Shown in pieces: positions 12,720-24,306 of a stretch of 64,000 nt of DNA. The translations under genes and the position numbers were made by a program. The notes under the pieces were generated by a model. That model searched no databases and was not told the origin of the DNA. It saw only the letters and a list, made by a program, of their open reading frames with translations. Within the stretch, counting starts at the first letter, position 1; each line of letters starts with the position of its first letter. This stretch comes from Nectonema munidae. Its lineage: Eukaryota > Nematomorpha > Nectonematoida > Nectonematidae. The stretch lies in contig JAUIRK010000069.1 in assembly GCA_030549495.1 (NCBI GenBank), positions 248,001 to 312,000 on the forward strand. Reading direction: 5' to 3'.

Positions 12720-15189
12720 AGTCGATATAATCATCAGACAGAGCCCGCGCTACCTATTAAATTTTGGGGCATAAGCCCCCCCCCCAACTATTTCTCAATC
12801 CCCCCAGCTAATTTTCAAGCTCCCCTTAAAAAATTTTCATTACCGTAAAAAAATATGGCAAACATCTAGCATTCATGATAATTTATTTCATGAAAATGTA
12901 ATCTGTATAGATATGGCTTGACAAATACATGATATGTTTCCTTTTCGCCTTGAAGAAGATTAATCTGATAGTTCAATCAAAGATTTAAAATTAAAAATGG
13001 TGGAGCTAAGACTAAATGAGTTAATATGAGTAGTATTTTAAAGTAGATCTTAATTAATATGAATACAATTAAGGAATTTTCTTTTAAAAGAGCTTATAAA
13101 ATGGTTGTTTTAAATGTTAATGAGTAAAAAGTACTAATTTAAAAAATCAGTAAAAAGGAAAAATACAAAATCTAAAGTTTAAATATTGTAAACTATAAAA
13201 CTTAAAGCGGTAACATTCTAAGCCTATCTTTTAGTATGGATATTTTATAAAAATTAATTTATAATATATTAGTTGAGTTTTTTGGTAAATTTGTTACAAA
13301 ATTATATGTCAAGTAGACAAGAGTGAATAGGTATAAATCGCAACGGATAAAAATTTCTAATAGCAAAATTTTACTTTCTAGACAATGGATATCCTTTAAA
13401 ATCAAATAATTTAGGTATGTTAGTATAATATAAAAACAAGATTAATTTTGATATTTGTTGATGTTCAATAAAAAAGAAGTTGGAAAAATATTATGAAATT
13501 AATAGTATTTTAGCTATATTTAAATTAAATTTCCTTTTATTTTCATTTAAAATAAAAAAAACTAGGACCCCTTTGATCATTTGTAAAATTTTAAGTTGCC
13601 CCTCCTCCCACCCCCTCTCTCTTTGCAAATACATTTAAAATTTTTGATTTGAAAAATATAAAATTCACAATCAAAAAAATATTAATATAATACCAAATCT
13701 TCACATTTTTATTAAAGTGTTCTATCAAGATCACTTGACACAACCTTTACATAGAATATTTTCATATAGAAAATTATACACTTGATTCTTATATTTAAAT
13801 AAAATAATAGTTATTTGTCTTCTGATCTCCTCCGTTAGAGTCTCTCAGTCTGTGTTCTTAAAATTTTCCTTTCCACCTAGAAACTTAAATTCCTCTTATA
13901 GAAGGAATTTCCCGATTTAAAACCAGTTATAATAGGAAATATATAAACACATCATAGTGAAAATCTCAATTATTTTTTTCAGCTTGTCATGTTCCTAATA
14001 TTTATTTATTTTCTCTTATAAATTTTTATAACACTGATTATGACTTCAAAAATATTGTAATATGTCCAATTATTATAGATAATATATGTACATTTTTCAG
14101 TGATTAATTTCGCCTTCTAGTGTTCCCGTTTTAAATATTTTTATACTGTCTTAAATTTGTATTTCCTGTCTTTTTACTTTTTATATGTTCATATACATAT
14201 AAATACGCTATTTTTTGTTTTGGTGACACTTCATAATTCTTCATATAAAATTATTGATAAGTCATTTGAAATTGGATTCAAATGATTTCTTACTTAAATA
14301 TTTGTATTTCGGACTAACCTCATTTATTTTAAGAAAAGCATCTTTGAGATATCATTCTATAGAAAGAAAGCTGATTCCACATTGAGAATAAAAGAATTTT
14401 AAGCGAATTAGATAACATATTTGTAAATAAGCAGCTTAAATTAAATTTTATTCTTAGAAAAAGGCTCAGTAAAATTTAAGGACGTTTTAACTAATTATTC
14501 AATACTGAAAAATTAGAACTTAAATAAAATTTAAATACAATCTAAATTAATACATGAAATGCAAGTTTATAATTGAGTACTTATTTATTAATATATATAT
14601 GTTGGTATTAAGGCTTTTTGTTCTTCTAACCGCTTTGCGTCTTGTTAGATTAAAATGTATAATTAGAATATAGAAATACATTGAAGAAAATAAATTAAAG
14701 GCATAAAAAATAAAATAAATTTGATACCATATTTATAAAAACAAAAAATAAGAAATTGAACAAACAGAGCAAGCTTCATATTGTATTGTCGCGAAAAAAA
14801 ATTTAAACGAACAGAAGTGTCAGAAAAACTTGGATAAATAAAAGTGTAAAATAAATTTATAAATAAAATGTTTTGTTATTTTTATTTTAAAATATGAATT
14901 TGATATACTGTCTAAGTTTTTACTCATTCTCTAAAATCATTTTGGTAAGATTGATAGTAGAGACATATACAAGAAAATATTATCTAGTATTTATTTAAAA
15001 AATGAATAATCTATTTATTGTCAAATTAGAGTTGCAAACAGTCATTTGATCACCCTTTTCACTCTGCTAATCACCCCCTACATCGTGAATCATTTTGTCT
15101 TCCTAACATTGAATCCAAATTTTAATTTTTTTATTCTTTTTTTGTTTTTTTTTCTTTTCTATTTATGTTTTATTGTATCAAGTTTCAAT
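12720..15189. other. AT-rich DNA with degenerate C-rich tracts, no gene recognised
   Basis: Poly-C stretches at 12775-12800 and C-rich sequence near 13597-13620 resemble subterminal tracts of decayed MITEs, but no paired ends were found. A TAAA-rich composition dominates. No coding segment is supported. Confidence 0.4.
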
Positions 15190-15345
15190 GGTTTTTAGGG
15201 TGTACGTTCAGTTTATCCCCAAGGCCCCCGATTCTTAAAAACTAAAATGACAAATTCTGACTAACCATATTCAATTATAATGCGGGCATATAGACTTACG
15301 GCTTAAAGTCCTTTGATATAAAAAAACATCCAACCAACCAACCTT
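15190..15345 (+). mobile_element. SINE family 3, plus-strand copy
   Basis: Alignable by eye with the reverse complement of 19735-19908. Shared blocks are 'ttagggtgtac', 'attcttaaaaac', 'taaccat', 'ataatgcg' with 'catatag', and 'cttacggct...aaagt...tttgatat'. The B box is decayed here but intact in the other copy. It ends in an 'aaccaaccaacc' tail. Confidence 0.6.
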
Positions 15346-15510
15346 TTATAGAAAAAATGATTACTCAATAACATAACTAACTAACTAAATGAATAAGAAG
15401 AAGAAAGAGGAAAAAAAATTATTAACAAACGACAATCAATTAAACTAACAAATATTATATATATAATTATTTAACTAAAACTCACTAATTATATAAATTT
15501 GTAACTAACA

Positions 15511-15684
15511 TTGGATGTAATAAATGTAATACGTAAAGAACCCAACTTTCTTGTGAGAATTATTTAAATTAAGAAAAAATATATAAGAACATTATGTGCA
15601 AAATGCTCGTATATATCTTTTCTTAATTTAAACAATTGTCACAATAAAGTCACGTTCTTTACATAATAAATTTATTACATCCAA
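15511..15684. mobile_element. Palindromic MITE-like element
   Basis: Near-palindromic 174-bp unit. The left arm begins TTGGATGTAATAAATGTAAT and the right arm is its imperfect inverted complement ending ATTACATCCAA; both contain a 'gtaaagaac' block. The arms cover almost the entire element, so the RNA or single strand would fold into one hairpin. The transposon superfamily was not determined. Confidence 0.6.
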
Positions 15685-16124
15685 TATTATAAAAGACATC
15701 AAATTTGCCTTATTTTCTATCTAACTCATTACTAAATTTAATTATTTTTTGTATATTTTTCGCGTTCACAATTTATCTGCCAAATTTGGTTAGCGAAATT
15801 TTGTCTCTCGATTTTTGTCTGTAATCGATAATTATATCAATTTCACAATGTTCATCTGCAAAATTTAATGACAAAATCACAGATATTTTTACAATCATCA
15901 AAGCAAGCAAGTAATTATATCTGCTGGTTAAATTAACATTTAAACTATATATTATTATTATTTTGGGCACCAAAAAATTTATTTTAGTTCCCTCTCTAGT
16001 CTGTTTCATATCTATAATTATTTAGAAATAGAAAAGACATTACTTTGCTAAATTCAGCGAAAATTTTATATTTTAATCAAAAATTTCTATTCTCGAGTTA
16101 CATTTTTAACATTGAAATTGCAAT

Positions 16125-16555
16125 CATTACTATATAAGGCAGCGCACAAGCAGCGCGACTCGGTTTTTTCTTCTTTTCCTGAATTCCTAATGCCCAAGCA
16201 ATTTTGCATAAGTATCAATCTCCTCTCTCAAGCTTCCCACCCTAGAAAGCTAAAAACAAATATTTTTGTCAATTTTGTGACATATCATATTTTGATTATT
16301 TTTATACGTTAAATAAAGTTTTCTGGGAATCTACTAGCAGTAGCAACGCACTGCTAGTAAACCAAAAAAAACCATGTTCTCCCTCATTGGATGACTATAT
16401 ACATTTTCATTTGACTCATGGGATGACGATATAAGGCAGCGCACAAGCAGAACGACTCAGTTTTTTCTTCTTTTCCTGAATTGCTAATCTTCACGCAATT
16501 TTGCTTAGGAATCATTCTATTCTCTCAAGCTCAATACCTAGAAAAAAAAAGAATT
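16125..16555 (+). promoter_or_regulatory. Duplicated TATA/initiator core-promoter-like segment
   Basis: Two direct copies of a ~130-bp segment (16125-16255 and 16423-16555) share TATAAGGCAGCGCACAAGCA and a downstream pyrimidine-rich leader 'ttttttcttcttttcctgaatt'. In copy 2 the TATA box starts at 16430 and a TCAGT initiator lies at 16457-16461, with its A 29 nt downstream of the first T of TATAA. That is the canonical TATA-to-start spacing of arthropod promoters. In copy 1 the initiator reads TCGGT. No convincing open frame follows on the plus strand, so the transcript, if any, is unknown. A retroelement or small-RNA promoter is also possible. Confidence 0.45.
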
Positions 16556-18660
16556 TTTAACTTGAATAAACATTTGTATTATTTATTGTCAGTGAAATAC
16601 AATTTTTTCGCACAAAAGCACAATTAGTGAACCAAACAAAAAATGAAAGTTAAGTTTTACATTAAAAGTTAAGTTTAGCTTTAAATCAAATATTGTCGAA
16701 TCTCTTCAAATCTACAAATGATAATTAAAGAGTAGGAGTGACAAGGCCAATCACTTGCTATACGTCAAGGTAGAACATACAGAAATGGGACTTTGAGGAA
16801 GAAGTTATTTTTTGTGTTGGAAAACTTGTAATAATTTTTATAGCGACAGAAAAGAGCTTTACGTAATTGAATTCATTTTGTAAATTACATTATAGTAATT
16901 TGTATTATTTATGCTGTTTATTTATACGCACTGCATGTGTTCAATCTGTAAATAGAGCATTCAACACTATAACTGAAAGAATTTTCCATACATTTCAAAC
17001 ATGCTCGATGAAATGTAAATAAATTTAATTCAAATAGCATAAGAGTTTCCTAATCTTAAATTTAATAAAACAGTCTACATGGTCAAGTATGGTACGATAA
17101 AAGGAGAGTCTTAACTTCGATTACAGGATGACCTCCATATCACTTTGTTTTAAAAAAGCGTTTTCTAAACATTTAAAATCTTTTGTCAATGAAGGAGTAA
17201 CAGAGAATAGGTATGGACTAACTTAGGATGTTGATCAAATCATAAGACTCAAGCAACATGCTTGAAAAGCACGCTGTACAAGTTATGAATAAGGATCTAA
17301 AATGCTCTGAGGAGATAGTAAGGAAGAAGATGGATTTTGGCATTTCAACGCCACCCACTTCCAAGTTTTCTTTGTGTTGGCTTGGGATTGTTCAAAATCT
17401 TTAAGAATTCGCGAGTGAATAAGAAATGGCCATATAATAACGAGAGTTTGTATGGGATAAGTAATGGATTATTTGAATATTAAGTACGTTTTGAAGTTAA
17501 TATGGTCTAAACAAGAGTAATATCAAAGTCAATAGGGAGGAGTCGAATAAAAAAGCAGTGGAAAATAACAAAGAAAGATATGACGCCAGAAGTTCGAAAT
17601 TTTTGTTTTTGCAAGACTATAAGCAGAGCGACCCTATCGAACAAGAAAAGGGGAATGTTGTAACGATAAGAAATTTTAAAAATTGCACTCAAGAATGGTA
17701 GAACTTTGGTGGTGAATATTTTCCAATCACACATATCCAAAAAACCAACATCCAAGAGTTCATGGCCAACCAAGAAGTTTAAAACGGCATAGTGTGTTAA
17801 AACAGTGTGTCAAAAATATAGTTCTACAAGATAGTTTCTCAGTGTGAAAAAAGCTTTATAATTCGAAACAAAGAATATAAAAAGAAGAACAGTAAGGTTA
17901 AATTGTACGATAAAATTGTGTTCCCTATTTATGTTAGTACTAAGTAAAAATATAAATTTATGTATTTTGCTAATATAATTTCAAATATAGAAACACATAG
18001 GGCTTATATATAATCTTCAAATAAACAATGCAAATTTGAAGCAAATGTTAATCAAAATTTTGATTGATGATAAAATTTCTTGCGAAAACATTCGTTCTAA
18101 TTTTAATAAAATTATTTTTTTTATACCAAATGGACCATACTGATTTTAATTTTCGACACAGTTTCGGCAATTGGGATGTGAAAATTTCTGGAAGTTTCAA
18201 GCAAATTTGCAGTTTATAGCTGAAGATTGTGTTCAAGAATATTATTCAAATTTTAAATAAAATAAGATAAGAAAAGATAAGACTTTATTTATGTTTGAAA
18301 ATGAAGTGAACTAAACTTTCGTTTATGTGTTCACATGGGAAAAAAATATATTTTTATACTAAATCAACGATGCTACTTCATTTTAGTATTCAATTTTAGC
18401 AATAAAGTATGAAAAATTCATAACGTTCCAATCAAATTCGTGGTTTACGACTGAAAATTGAATTTAAGAATATTAAATTTAAACGAAATAAATATTTTAT
18501 ACTAAATCAAGCATTCCCATTTAAATTCCAGTCATTTTTTGAAATAAACTTTTCAAACTGTCCGAAAGTTTCAATCAATTTTTTTGGCATCTGAAAAATT
18601 TTCCAAAAATATTAATTAAATTTTAAATAAAATATATTTTTTATACTAAATCAACAATGC
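16556..18660. other. No supported gene; slightly less AT-rich block at 17.0-17.9 kb
   Basis: 17000-17900 has less extreme base composition and several longish but interrupted frames on the plus strand. This suggests a decayed coding element, but I could not assign it to any transposase or gene family. 18000-18690 holds loosely repeated phrases ('tttaaataaaatatattttttatac', 'caaatttg..gtttatg'). These may be an old tandem or dispersed repeat. Confidence 0.4.
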
Positions 18661-18694
18661 CAATTTAAATTGCGTAGTCATTTTTTCGGTCCCA

Positions 18695-19510
18695 CTAAAA
18701 TGAGTTTTCGAAAGCCTGATCATGTGACTTTCCTGTATTCCATGCGTACTTAGTTTTGGTCACATAAAACCAAAATTTGATGCTATATTTTGCTGGCTTA
18801 GAAGGAATATATTGTTTTATTGGACATCGCTCACGAAAAGATACAAGTTGTCCATCTATCGTTATATTTTCGTAAGGTGTAAGAAGAGTTTGCAAATTTC
18901 TTACCCAGTTTTTCCATAATTTTATGATTGGAGCAAAAATGTGTTTAGCACGACGTTCTTTTCTCTCATTTTTGTCTTCGAAGCGCAGCACGATGAAAAA
19001 TTAAAACAAGAATCAATTTGATCCATAATATTTGAAATAAACTTTTTAACAAATTTTGTTACTCCAACTTTACCATGAATAATATTTCCAGCTCTAAATT
19101 TACCTTGAGATAATAATCTACTTTGTCAACTTTCGATTGAATGATTTAATCTGGAGCACAGGTCTTTTCTATATGGGTCTATTCTTCCAATATAATGAGA
19201 AAACTCGCCCTCATTGTTGCCTGTTTTGATTCATCTTTACAAAATCTTTTTTACTTCAGGCTTATTAAAATTTTTTATTAAAATTCATTTTTAATAGATA
19301 ATTATACTTAATTTTGAATTATTTAGTACACAATAATTTTAATAATAATTTTGAATTATTAGTACATTAATAAGATCAAGGTTTTTTACTTACTAAATAA
19401 AATAATAGATTTTGTATTATTGAAAATAAATTTTTTGATATTAATTTAGTTATATTTTCTAAAATGGTGCGCTAAAAATTGGAAATTTACTCACAAAAAT
19501 TTACTCATTT
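18695..19510 (-). pseudogene. piggyBac-type transposase remnant (copy 1)
   Basis: The minus strand at 18695-18991 encodes FEDKNERKERRAKHIFAPII, then LTPYENITIDGQLVSF and CPIKQYIPSKPAKYSIKFW. This is the centre of the piggyBac DDE transposase domain (DDE_Tnp_1_7), whose signature is a D-x-Q-L-x-x-F-R-G-R segment followed by Q-Y-I-P-x-K-P-x-K-Y-G. Upstream, 19010-19260 matches the N-terminal part of copy 2 (45360-45660) with disrupted frames. 19270-19510 matches the 5' flank of copy 2 (44128-44280, inverted). The coding sequence stops near the SHDQAF segment, so the C-terminal part with the later catalytic residues is missing. It cannot be active. Confidence 0.85.
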
Positions 19511-19734
19511 TAGTGTGACACGTCATTTTTTGCAATTAGATTGTCTTGCAGTTTTAAAAGTGCCAGTCAAATTCACCGTTTTTATCTTAGAAATTGTTTC
19601 CAAAAATATTTATCTACATTTTAAATAAAATATATTTTATAAAATAAATCGATGATAATGCTTATTTATTTCTCAACAACATTTTTTGCAATTAGAGTGG
19701 GAAAATGTTCATCATATTTGTGGTTGATGACTTG

Positions 19735-19908
19735 TTTGTTGGAGATATCAAAGCACTTTCAGCCGTAAGGCTATATGTTCGCATTATGCTTAAGATGGTT
19801 AATCACAGTTTTTGTGAATTTGTTTTTAAGAGTTGGGATCCTAGGGAATCGAACCCTGACCTTCAACTGTTAAGCTGAGAGGTACACCCTAACAATCATG
19901 GAGGCTCT
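19735..19908 (-). mobile_element. SINE family 3, minus-strand copy with intact B box
   Basis: Reading the minus strand: a tRNA-like head with 'ttagggtgtacctctcagc' and a B box GGGTTCGATTCCC at about 19848-19860, then a body shared with 15190-15345. The head resembles a tRNA but the acceptor stem does not close, so this is a SINE rather than a tRNA gene. Confidence 0.7.
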
Positions 19909-20188
19909 GTGGTTGATGACTAAAAATTATTTTCTACAATATTATTTATATTTTCAATTAAATTTATTAGATCATCATGCTGATTTCATTTTTGGACTCA
20001 GTTTTCCAAATTAGATGTCAATCAAATTTCTAAGTTTCGTCTGAAAATTTTGTTCAAAAAGATTTATTCAGATATTAAGTAAAAGTAAATTCACTAAAAA
20101 GGTAATCTGAACATTTTTATACAGTTAGAGTTACCTTACCACAACTATGACAGATACCAATATGTGAAGATTTCTCAATAAAAAATAA

Positions 20189-20990
20189 TTAATGTGAATC
20201 GAATTTGACTAATTTTTGGCCTCGGTGTGAATGAGAAGGTATTTTACATGATAAAGGTGAAACACTTTTTGTAATTAAAAAAACTAACTCTATGTTTAAG
20301 CCGATTTGTGTGTTCGTCGCATCTGTGTACAATGTTGCCAATATACTTTGTACAATATTATTTGTCTTTGGTGTGTTCGTGTAACTGTAGGATACCCGTT
20401 TTAGTCTGTTTCGTACGGTATTTAGGTAGTAGTTTAGGTACCCGAAAGCTGATAAGTTTTCTTTGTTGAGACTGTCTTTTGTTTTCCTTAGTAGTTTGAT
20501 TGCCTGCTTGCAATTCTCTTTGGTTTCTGGCTTTAGCTTCATAATTCGATTCTTTAGATCTAGGATGATTCCAAGGTAGTCGATTATTTGCCTTGGCTCT
20601 TTTATCGATTTTTCTTCGTTTACTAAGATGTTGCATCTTTCGAATAGTTCTAGAATTATGCTGGTAGTTTCTTTTGTTTTCTTGGCGGTGCTGTCTAGGA
20701 TCAAGATGTCGTCAAGGTATATAATGACTTTGCTTTCGTATTGGTGACTGACTGTAGCGATTATCTTTTTTAGAACAAATTGTAGGATACCAGGAGAAAA
20801 ATTTGCTCGCATCGGGAGTCTTGTGAAACGGTACGTTTTCCCATTGTTTTTGAAACCGAAAAGTTTTCTGTACGCGTTGTTTATTCTGATACCGTAAAAT
20901 GCGTTAGTCAGATCTAGTTTTGTTGCAAATTTCTAATGTTTGCTGAGTTTTGTCATCATCCTAACTCCTTGTAGAGAATTGCAAAATTTA
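20189..20990 (-). mobile_element. Fossil reverse transcriptase of an LTR/DIRS-type retroelement
   Basis: The minus strand shows the core of a reverse transcriptase of the LTR-kin type. It has a palm region with the YLDD active-site box and, downstream, the 'lgi...' and connection segments typical of DIRS/Gypsy-like enzymes. Only this part of the polymerase gene is recognised. No terminal repeats, gag-like or integrase/recombinase part could be found nearby. The copy is incomplete and broken, and is best treated as an old fossil. Whether it is DIRS-like or Gypsy-like cannot be settled from this fragment. Confidence 0.65.
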
Positions 20991-21031
20991 TTTAAAACTT
21001 TTAATTTTTAAAAATTCTAGTTTTAAAATTT

Positions 21032-21076
21032 ATAATCCGGATTAGCGATTTCCGAATTAACGATAGTGTACTGTAG
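21032..21076. repeat. Single pogo/Tigger-like terminal end
   Basis: Read on the minus strand, this begins CAGTACACTATCGTTAATTC and continues with 'ggaaatcgctaatccggatta', the style of pogo/Tigger terminal repeats. A TA follows at the outer side. The partner end was not found, so the element is truncated or its extent is unknown. Confidence 0.4.
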
Positions 21077-21079
21077 AAT

Positions 21080-21948
21080 ATTATTTCAGAGTAAATTAAT
21101 TAAAAATGTTTTTTATAAAAACTGATTTTTTGGTGCGGCCCTCTAATGCAATGTTGGTTCTTTATTTGGTCATTCGTTAAAAAAGGTTGAAAACCAATCA
21201 TCTGCCTGAACTTTTCCTAAGATAATCCGCTCTATTATCACGTATGTGGAGAAAAATTGAAGTGAAACAAACATTTTCTTTTGAATTAAATATAGCGTTT
21301 AAAAGAATTAGCTGAATTTATGATTCCAAAAAGGACAAATAAAATAATCGTATACAAAAGAATTACTTTTAAATATATAAATTTATTCAAAATTAAAATT
21401 AATCTTGATGTTGACACATGTCATTATTTATTTTGTCATTAAATGAACAGTGTGGAACGTATAAAGCAAATATAACTTAGCATAAAACTTGAAAAGTTCA
21501 GTAAAATACACTGTTTAGTAAGAAAAATGATAAAAGGAGGAGTTTTAGATAAGACATATAGCATTAATCATGGACTAACAAAAAGTAATAATCTTTGAAA
21601 AAAGTGTTCAATCAATTTTAGTCTTTACAATAAATTATTTCAAATAATAAATTGTATTTACAATGATTGGAATAATCTATATAGGCTATATAAAAATGTG
21701 AGAAAAAGACTTGAAAAGTTTACATATCATTTGGACAAAATTAGCTCCAATTATCATTATACTTAAAATAAATATACAAAATATCTTCTATAAAAACATT
21801 TTCACATGATTTTTATTATACATTAAATGTTAATTATTTTATTTCTTCTGTAAAAATATAATATAAAATAAATTTCTATGCAATAATAAAAAGTAGGAGG
21901 GTGTTTGAAAAATAGTATAAATGCAAAAAAATAAAATTTCACGTAAAA
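21080..21948. other. AT-rich 3' flank of the GPR158-like gene
   Basis: No gene is seen. On the minus strand an AATAAA lies at 21838-21843, about 106 nt past the stop codon of the neighbouring gene, and is a likely polyadenylation signal. Confidence 0.5.
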
Positions 21949-24306
21949 TCAAAAACTATGCATGAATATTAAAAAAAGTGAAAAAAGAAGGGTGAAAAAG
22001 GCATTTAAATCTTTGGATGAAGCTGCTCCGATTCTGCACTTGTAAAAGTCATAGCGATTCGGTTTTCCAACTACTTTTTTCGCCCACTCAGCTTCCATTT
22101 CTTCCCCCTCAAAGTATGTAGTCGATTGGTAAGGATATTCAAAGCCTTGCGAGCACTCACACTTGTACCCACCTGTCCGAAAGCCGGTTCCACCAATGAA
22201 TACGCAGAACTGTGAGTCAAAATGACATCTATCAGTCCCAGAAAAGATGCTAGGAGGCATAAACGCATTTAAATTCGAGCACTGATCAATGTCCAAATCT
22301 GCGAGTTTAACATCTACCGTCACTATTCCCTTAAATTCGTAGTTTCTTCTTATTGAATCCTTGCCAAAAAATGGAACTGCATACGTAAGAATCCAATCCT
22401 GTACTTCGCCTTCACAATTAAAATACGGCCCAAACCAGTGACCGTCTCGAGCGGAAGGAGACCAAAAGTAATTAGGGTAGTTTTCATACTTCGTCAGCTG
22501 CGTTCCAGGCTTATCAGCACGAACTTCGATATAGGTTGTAAAACGAGTTAACTTTTTCAGATTGCCAGTCCCCCATTTTTCTTTCATGCGACGAAATACC
22601 TTTGAATCCATATAAGAGCTGGAAGACATTCCCGCTTTGTCAATCACATGAAAGTTTAAATTGGAATCAGAGATTTTGTACGCGTATGGAGCAAATAAAG
22701 CTTTACTTTCGTTCCTAGAAATGAATTTATTAACGTCGAAAAAAATCCCAGAGCCATGAACAAGAGAATCTCCCATGACATTCGACAAGACTTCACCAAA
22801 TATTTGATCTTGTGTAAATAATTTGTCTGTCAATCGGTAAGTGTATACCTCATTAGGATTAACTTCTTGTAAAAAATAGGATAAAAAATTTGCAGTTCGC
22901 AAAGCAACCCTTTCTTGCATGTCAAAGTGGCTTTGAGCGTTAAAAGCAACATCTGATGTCATCTTTAAGTCATCAGGAGGTAGGCTTGAGCATCGTTTGG
23001 AATTAAGTAAAACATATTCGTATTGTTTTAAAATTTTAAATGCTTTAGAATTATTGCTATACGAAAAGCGTTTAACTCTTCTCATCTTCTCGTGGTTCTG
23101 TGAATCGGATATCATCATGGGGTTGGGCTTAATTTCAATGTGCCCGATTTCAATACAATCAAAGGATTGGCGATATTGTGTTTGCGTCGCTCTTTCTATG
23201 TGAATGCCTAAAAAGGGACCTTTTTGCCAGTGAGGCAAGCGATGCCTGGGTGCACAAACACAATGATAACCTCCTCGACTGAATCCATATCTAGGCAAGG
23301 GCTCACAGACTGTCGTATTTTTGCAACGAGCTATGCCCGCAAACGCATTCGCTTCCAAATTACCTTTCATTTTTGGGCAAGGATTTATGTCAATACGATC
23401 AAAGTCGATATCGGCCGTGGCAACAGCGATGTACTTATGCTTTCTCAAGTGTTTCCATTCTGTATGGCGTGGATAGTAATCAGCTATTGGCGACGTCACA
23501 GTTACAACCCATTTATTGGAGCGCTTACAGTCGAAATATGGTTGGGTCCATTTCACCGGGCCTGGATTTTCAGCTGGTCCAGGAGGCCCAAAAAAGCTGA
23601 ACTCTTCAGTCCTAGTTATAACTCCAGGCTTATCTGAATAGCTTAGTGTAACGTGATACTGCGTTTTAGAAAGATCTCTTGTATCATCAGGCAGCCACAA
23701 TTTATAAAATTGATTCACCTTCCAGAATTCAGTATTCGTGTATTTCGGGCCTGGAATAGCTCCTAGATCTTTAGCAGCAATTGTTTGCAAGGTGGCTAAC
23801 CTATTTGGATTCGCAGGATCGTAAAAATCATCATCTCGGAAAGCATATGGAGCAAAATATGGAAGCGTTTTGTTGTAGAAGTCACGATAAAAATTGGGAT
23901 AAGAACCATTTCGGTCAAAAAATATTCCGGAGCCATTGACGTAGTAGTTACCAGCAACATCAGCAACTTGCGATAGAAAATAGTACATCAAGCCTGGCTC
24001 CTGCGAATCGTTGGCTTTAGCGAATATGAAGGAGTAGAACGAGGCTCGATTCAGAACAACGTTGTACAAGTGGCGCAGCATTGTACGATTTTTAAAAATA
24101 GGATCAATCTTTTTAATATCGGGAATTTGCGTAACAGCATCGTGGGGAAGAACTAATTCGAATGGTTGCTTCGTTTCACAATTGTCTTTGTCAACACTCA
24201 TTATCTTGGCCTCAATCTCGGTATACTTATCCTTTATTTGCCATTCAAATTGACAGTTGACGCTTGAAAAAAACACCAATGAAAGAACGAAAAAATTCGC
24301 TATCAT
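21949..24306 (-). CDS. Tandem GPR158/179-ectodomain-like secreted or GPI-anchored protein, intronless
   Basis: A 785-residue open frame, about 40% GC in AT-rich surroundings. Residues 1-18 form a signal peptide (hydrophobic, then SSVNC|Q). Two homologous modules follow. Each has a Cache-like region with GSGIFFD (125-131 and 518-524) and F-A-P-Y-A, then a 'PYF-C' strand, a V-x-V-D/A-x-x-D-I-D segment, and a cysteine-rich EGF-like unit ending GG-Y-x-C-x-C (349-351 and 716-718). This layout matches the extracellular part of GPR158/GPR179-type orphan receptors, but no seven-helix domain follows. RRVKR (409-413) between the modules is a furin-type cleavage site. The last 17 residues are hydrophobic after GAASS, as in a GPI signal. 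Several N-glycosylation sequons (NGS, NKT, NTT, NES) are present. The 5' flank shows an acceptor-like TTTTTAG 13 nt before the ATG, so a 5'UTR intron is likely. Ligand and role are unknown. Confidence 0.85.
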   Translation of the reverse strand: MIANFFVLSLVFFSSVNCQFEWQIKDKYTEIEAKIMSVDKDNCETKQPFELVLPHDAVTQIPDIKKIDPIFKNRTMLRHLYNVVLNRASFYSFIFAKANDSQEPGLMYYFLSQVADVAGNYYVNGSGIFFDRNGSYPNFYRDFYNKTLPYFAPYAFRDDDFYDPANPNRLATLQTIAAKDLGAIPGPKYTNTEFWKVNQFYKLWLPDDTRDLSKTQYHVTLSYSDKPGVITRTEEFSFFGPPGPAENPGPVKWTQPYFDCKRSNKWVVTVTSPIADYYPRHTEWKHLRKHKYIAVATADIDFDRIDINPCPKMKGNLEANAFAGIARCKNTTVCEPLPRYGFSRGGYHCVCAPRHRLPHWQKGPFLGIHIERATQTQYRQSFDCIEIGHIEIKPNPMMISDSQNHEKMRRVKRFSYSNNSKAFKILKQYEYVLLNSKRCSSLPPDDLKMTSDVAFNAQSHFDMQERVALRTANFLSYFLQEVNPNEVYTYRLTDKLFTQDQIFGEVLSNVMGDSLVHGSGIFFDVNKFISRNESKALFAPYAYKISDSNLNFHVIDKAGMSSSSYMDSKVFRRMKEKWGTGNLKKLTRFTTYIEVRADKPGTQLTKYENYPNYFWSPSARDGHWFGPYFNCEGEVQDWILTYAVPFFGKDSIRRNYEFKGIVTVDVKLADLDIDQCSNLNAFMPPSIFSGTDRCHFDSQFCVFIGGTGFRTGGYKCECSQGFEYPYQSTTYFEGEEMEAEWAKKVVGKPNRYDFYKCRIGAASSKDLNAFFTLLFSLFLIFMHSF

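Noticed and set aside
17000-17900. Possible Tc1/mariner or other transposase remnant
   Set aside because: Composition suggests old coding sequence, but no catalytic or DNA-binding motif could be placed in any frame.
19848-19860. GGGTTCGATTCCC B box considered as a tRNA gene (also at 8644, 30997, 57601 and 60951)
   Set aside because: The acceptor and anticodon stems do not close. Multiple copies with shared non-tRNA bodies indicate SINEs.
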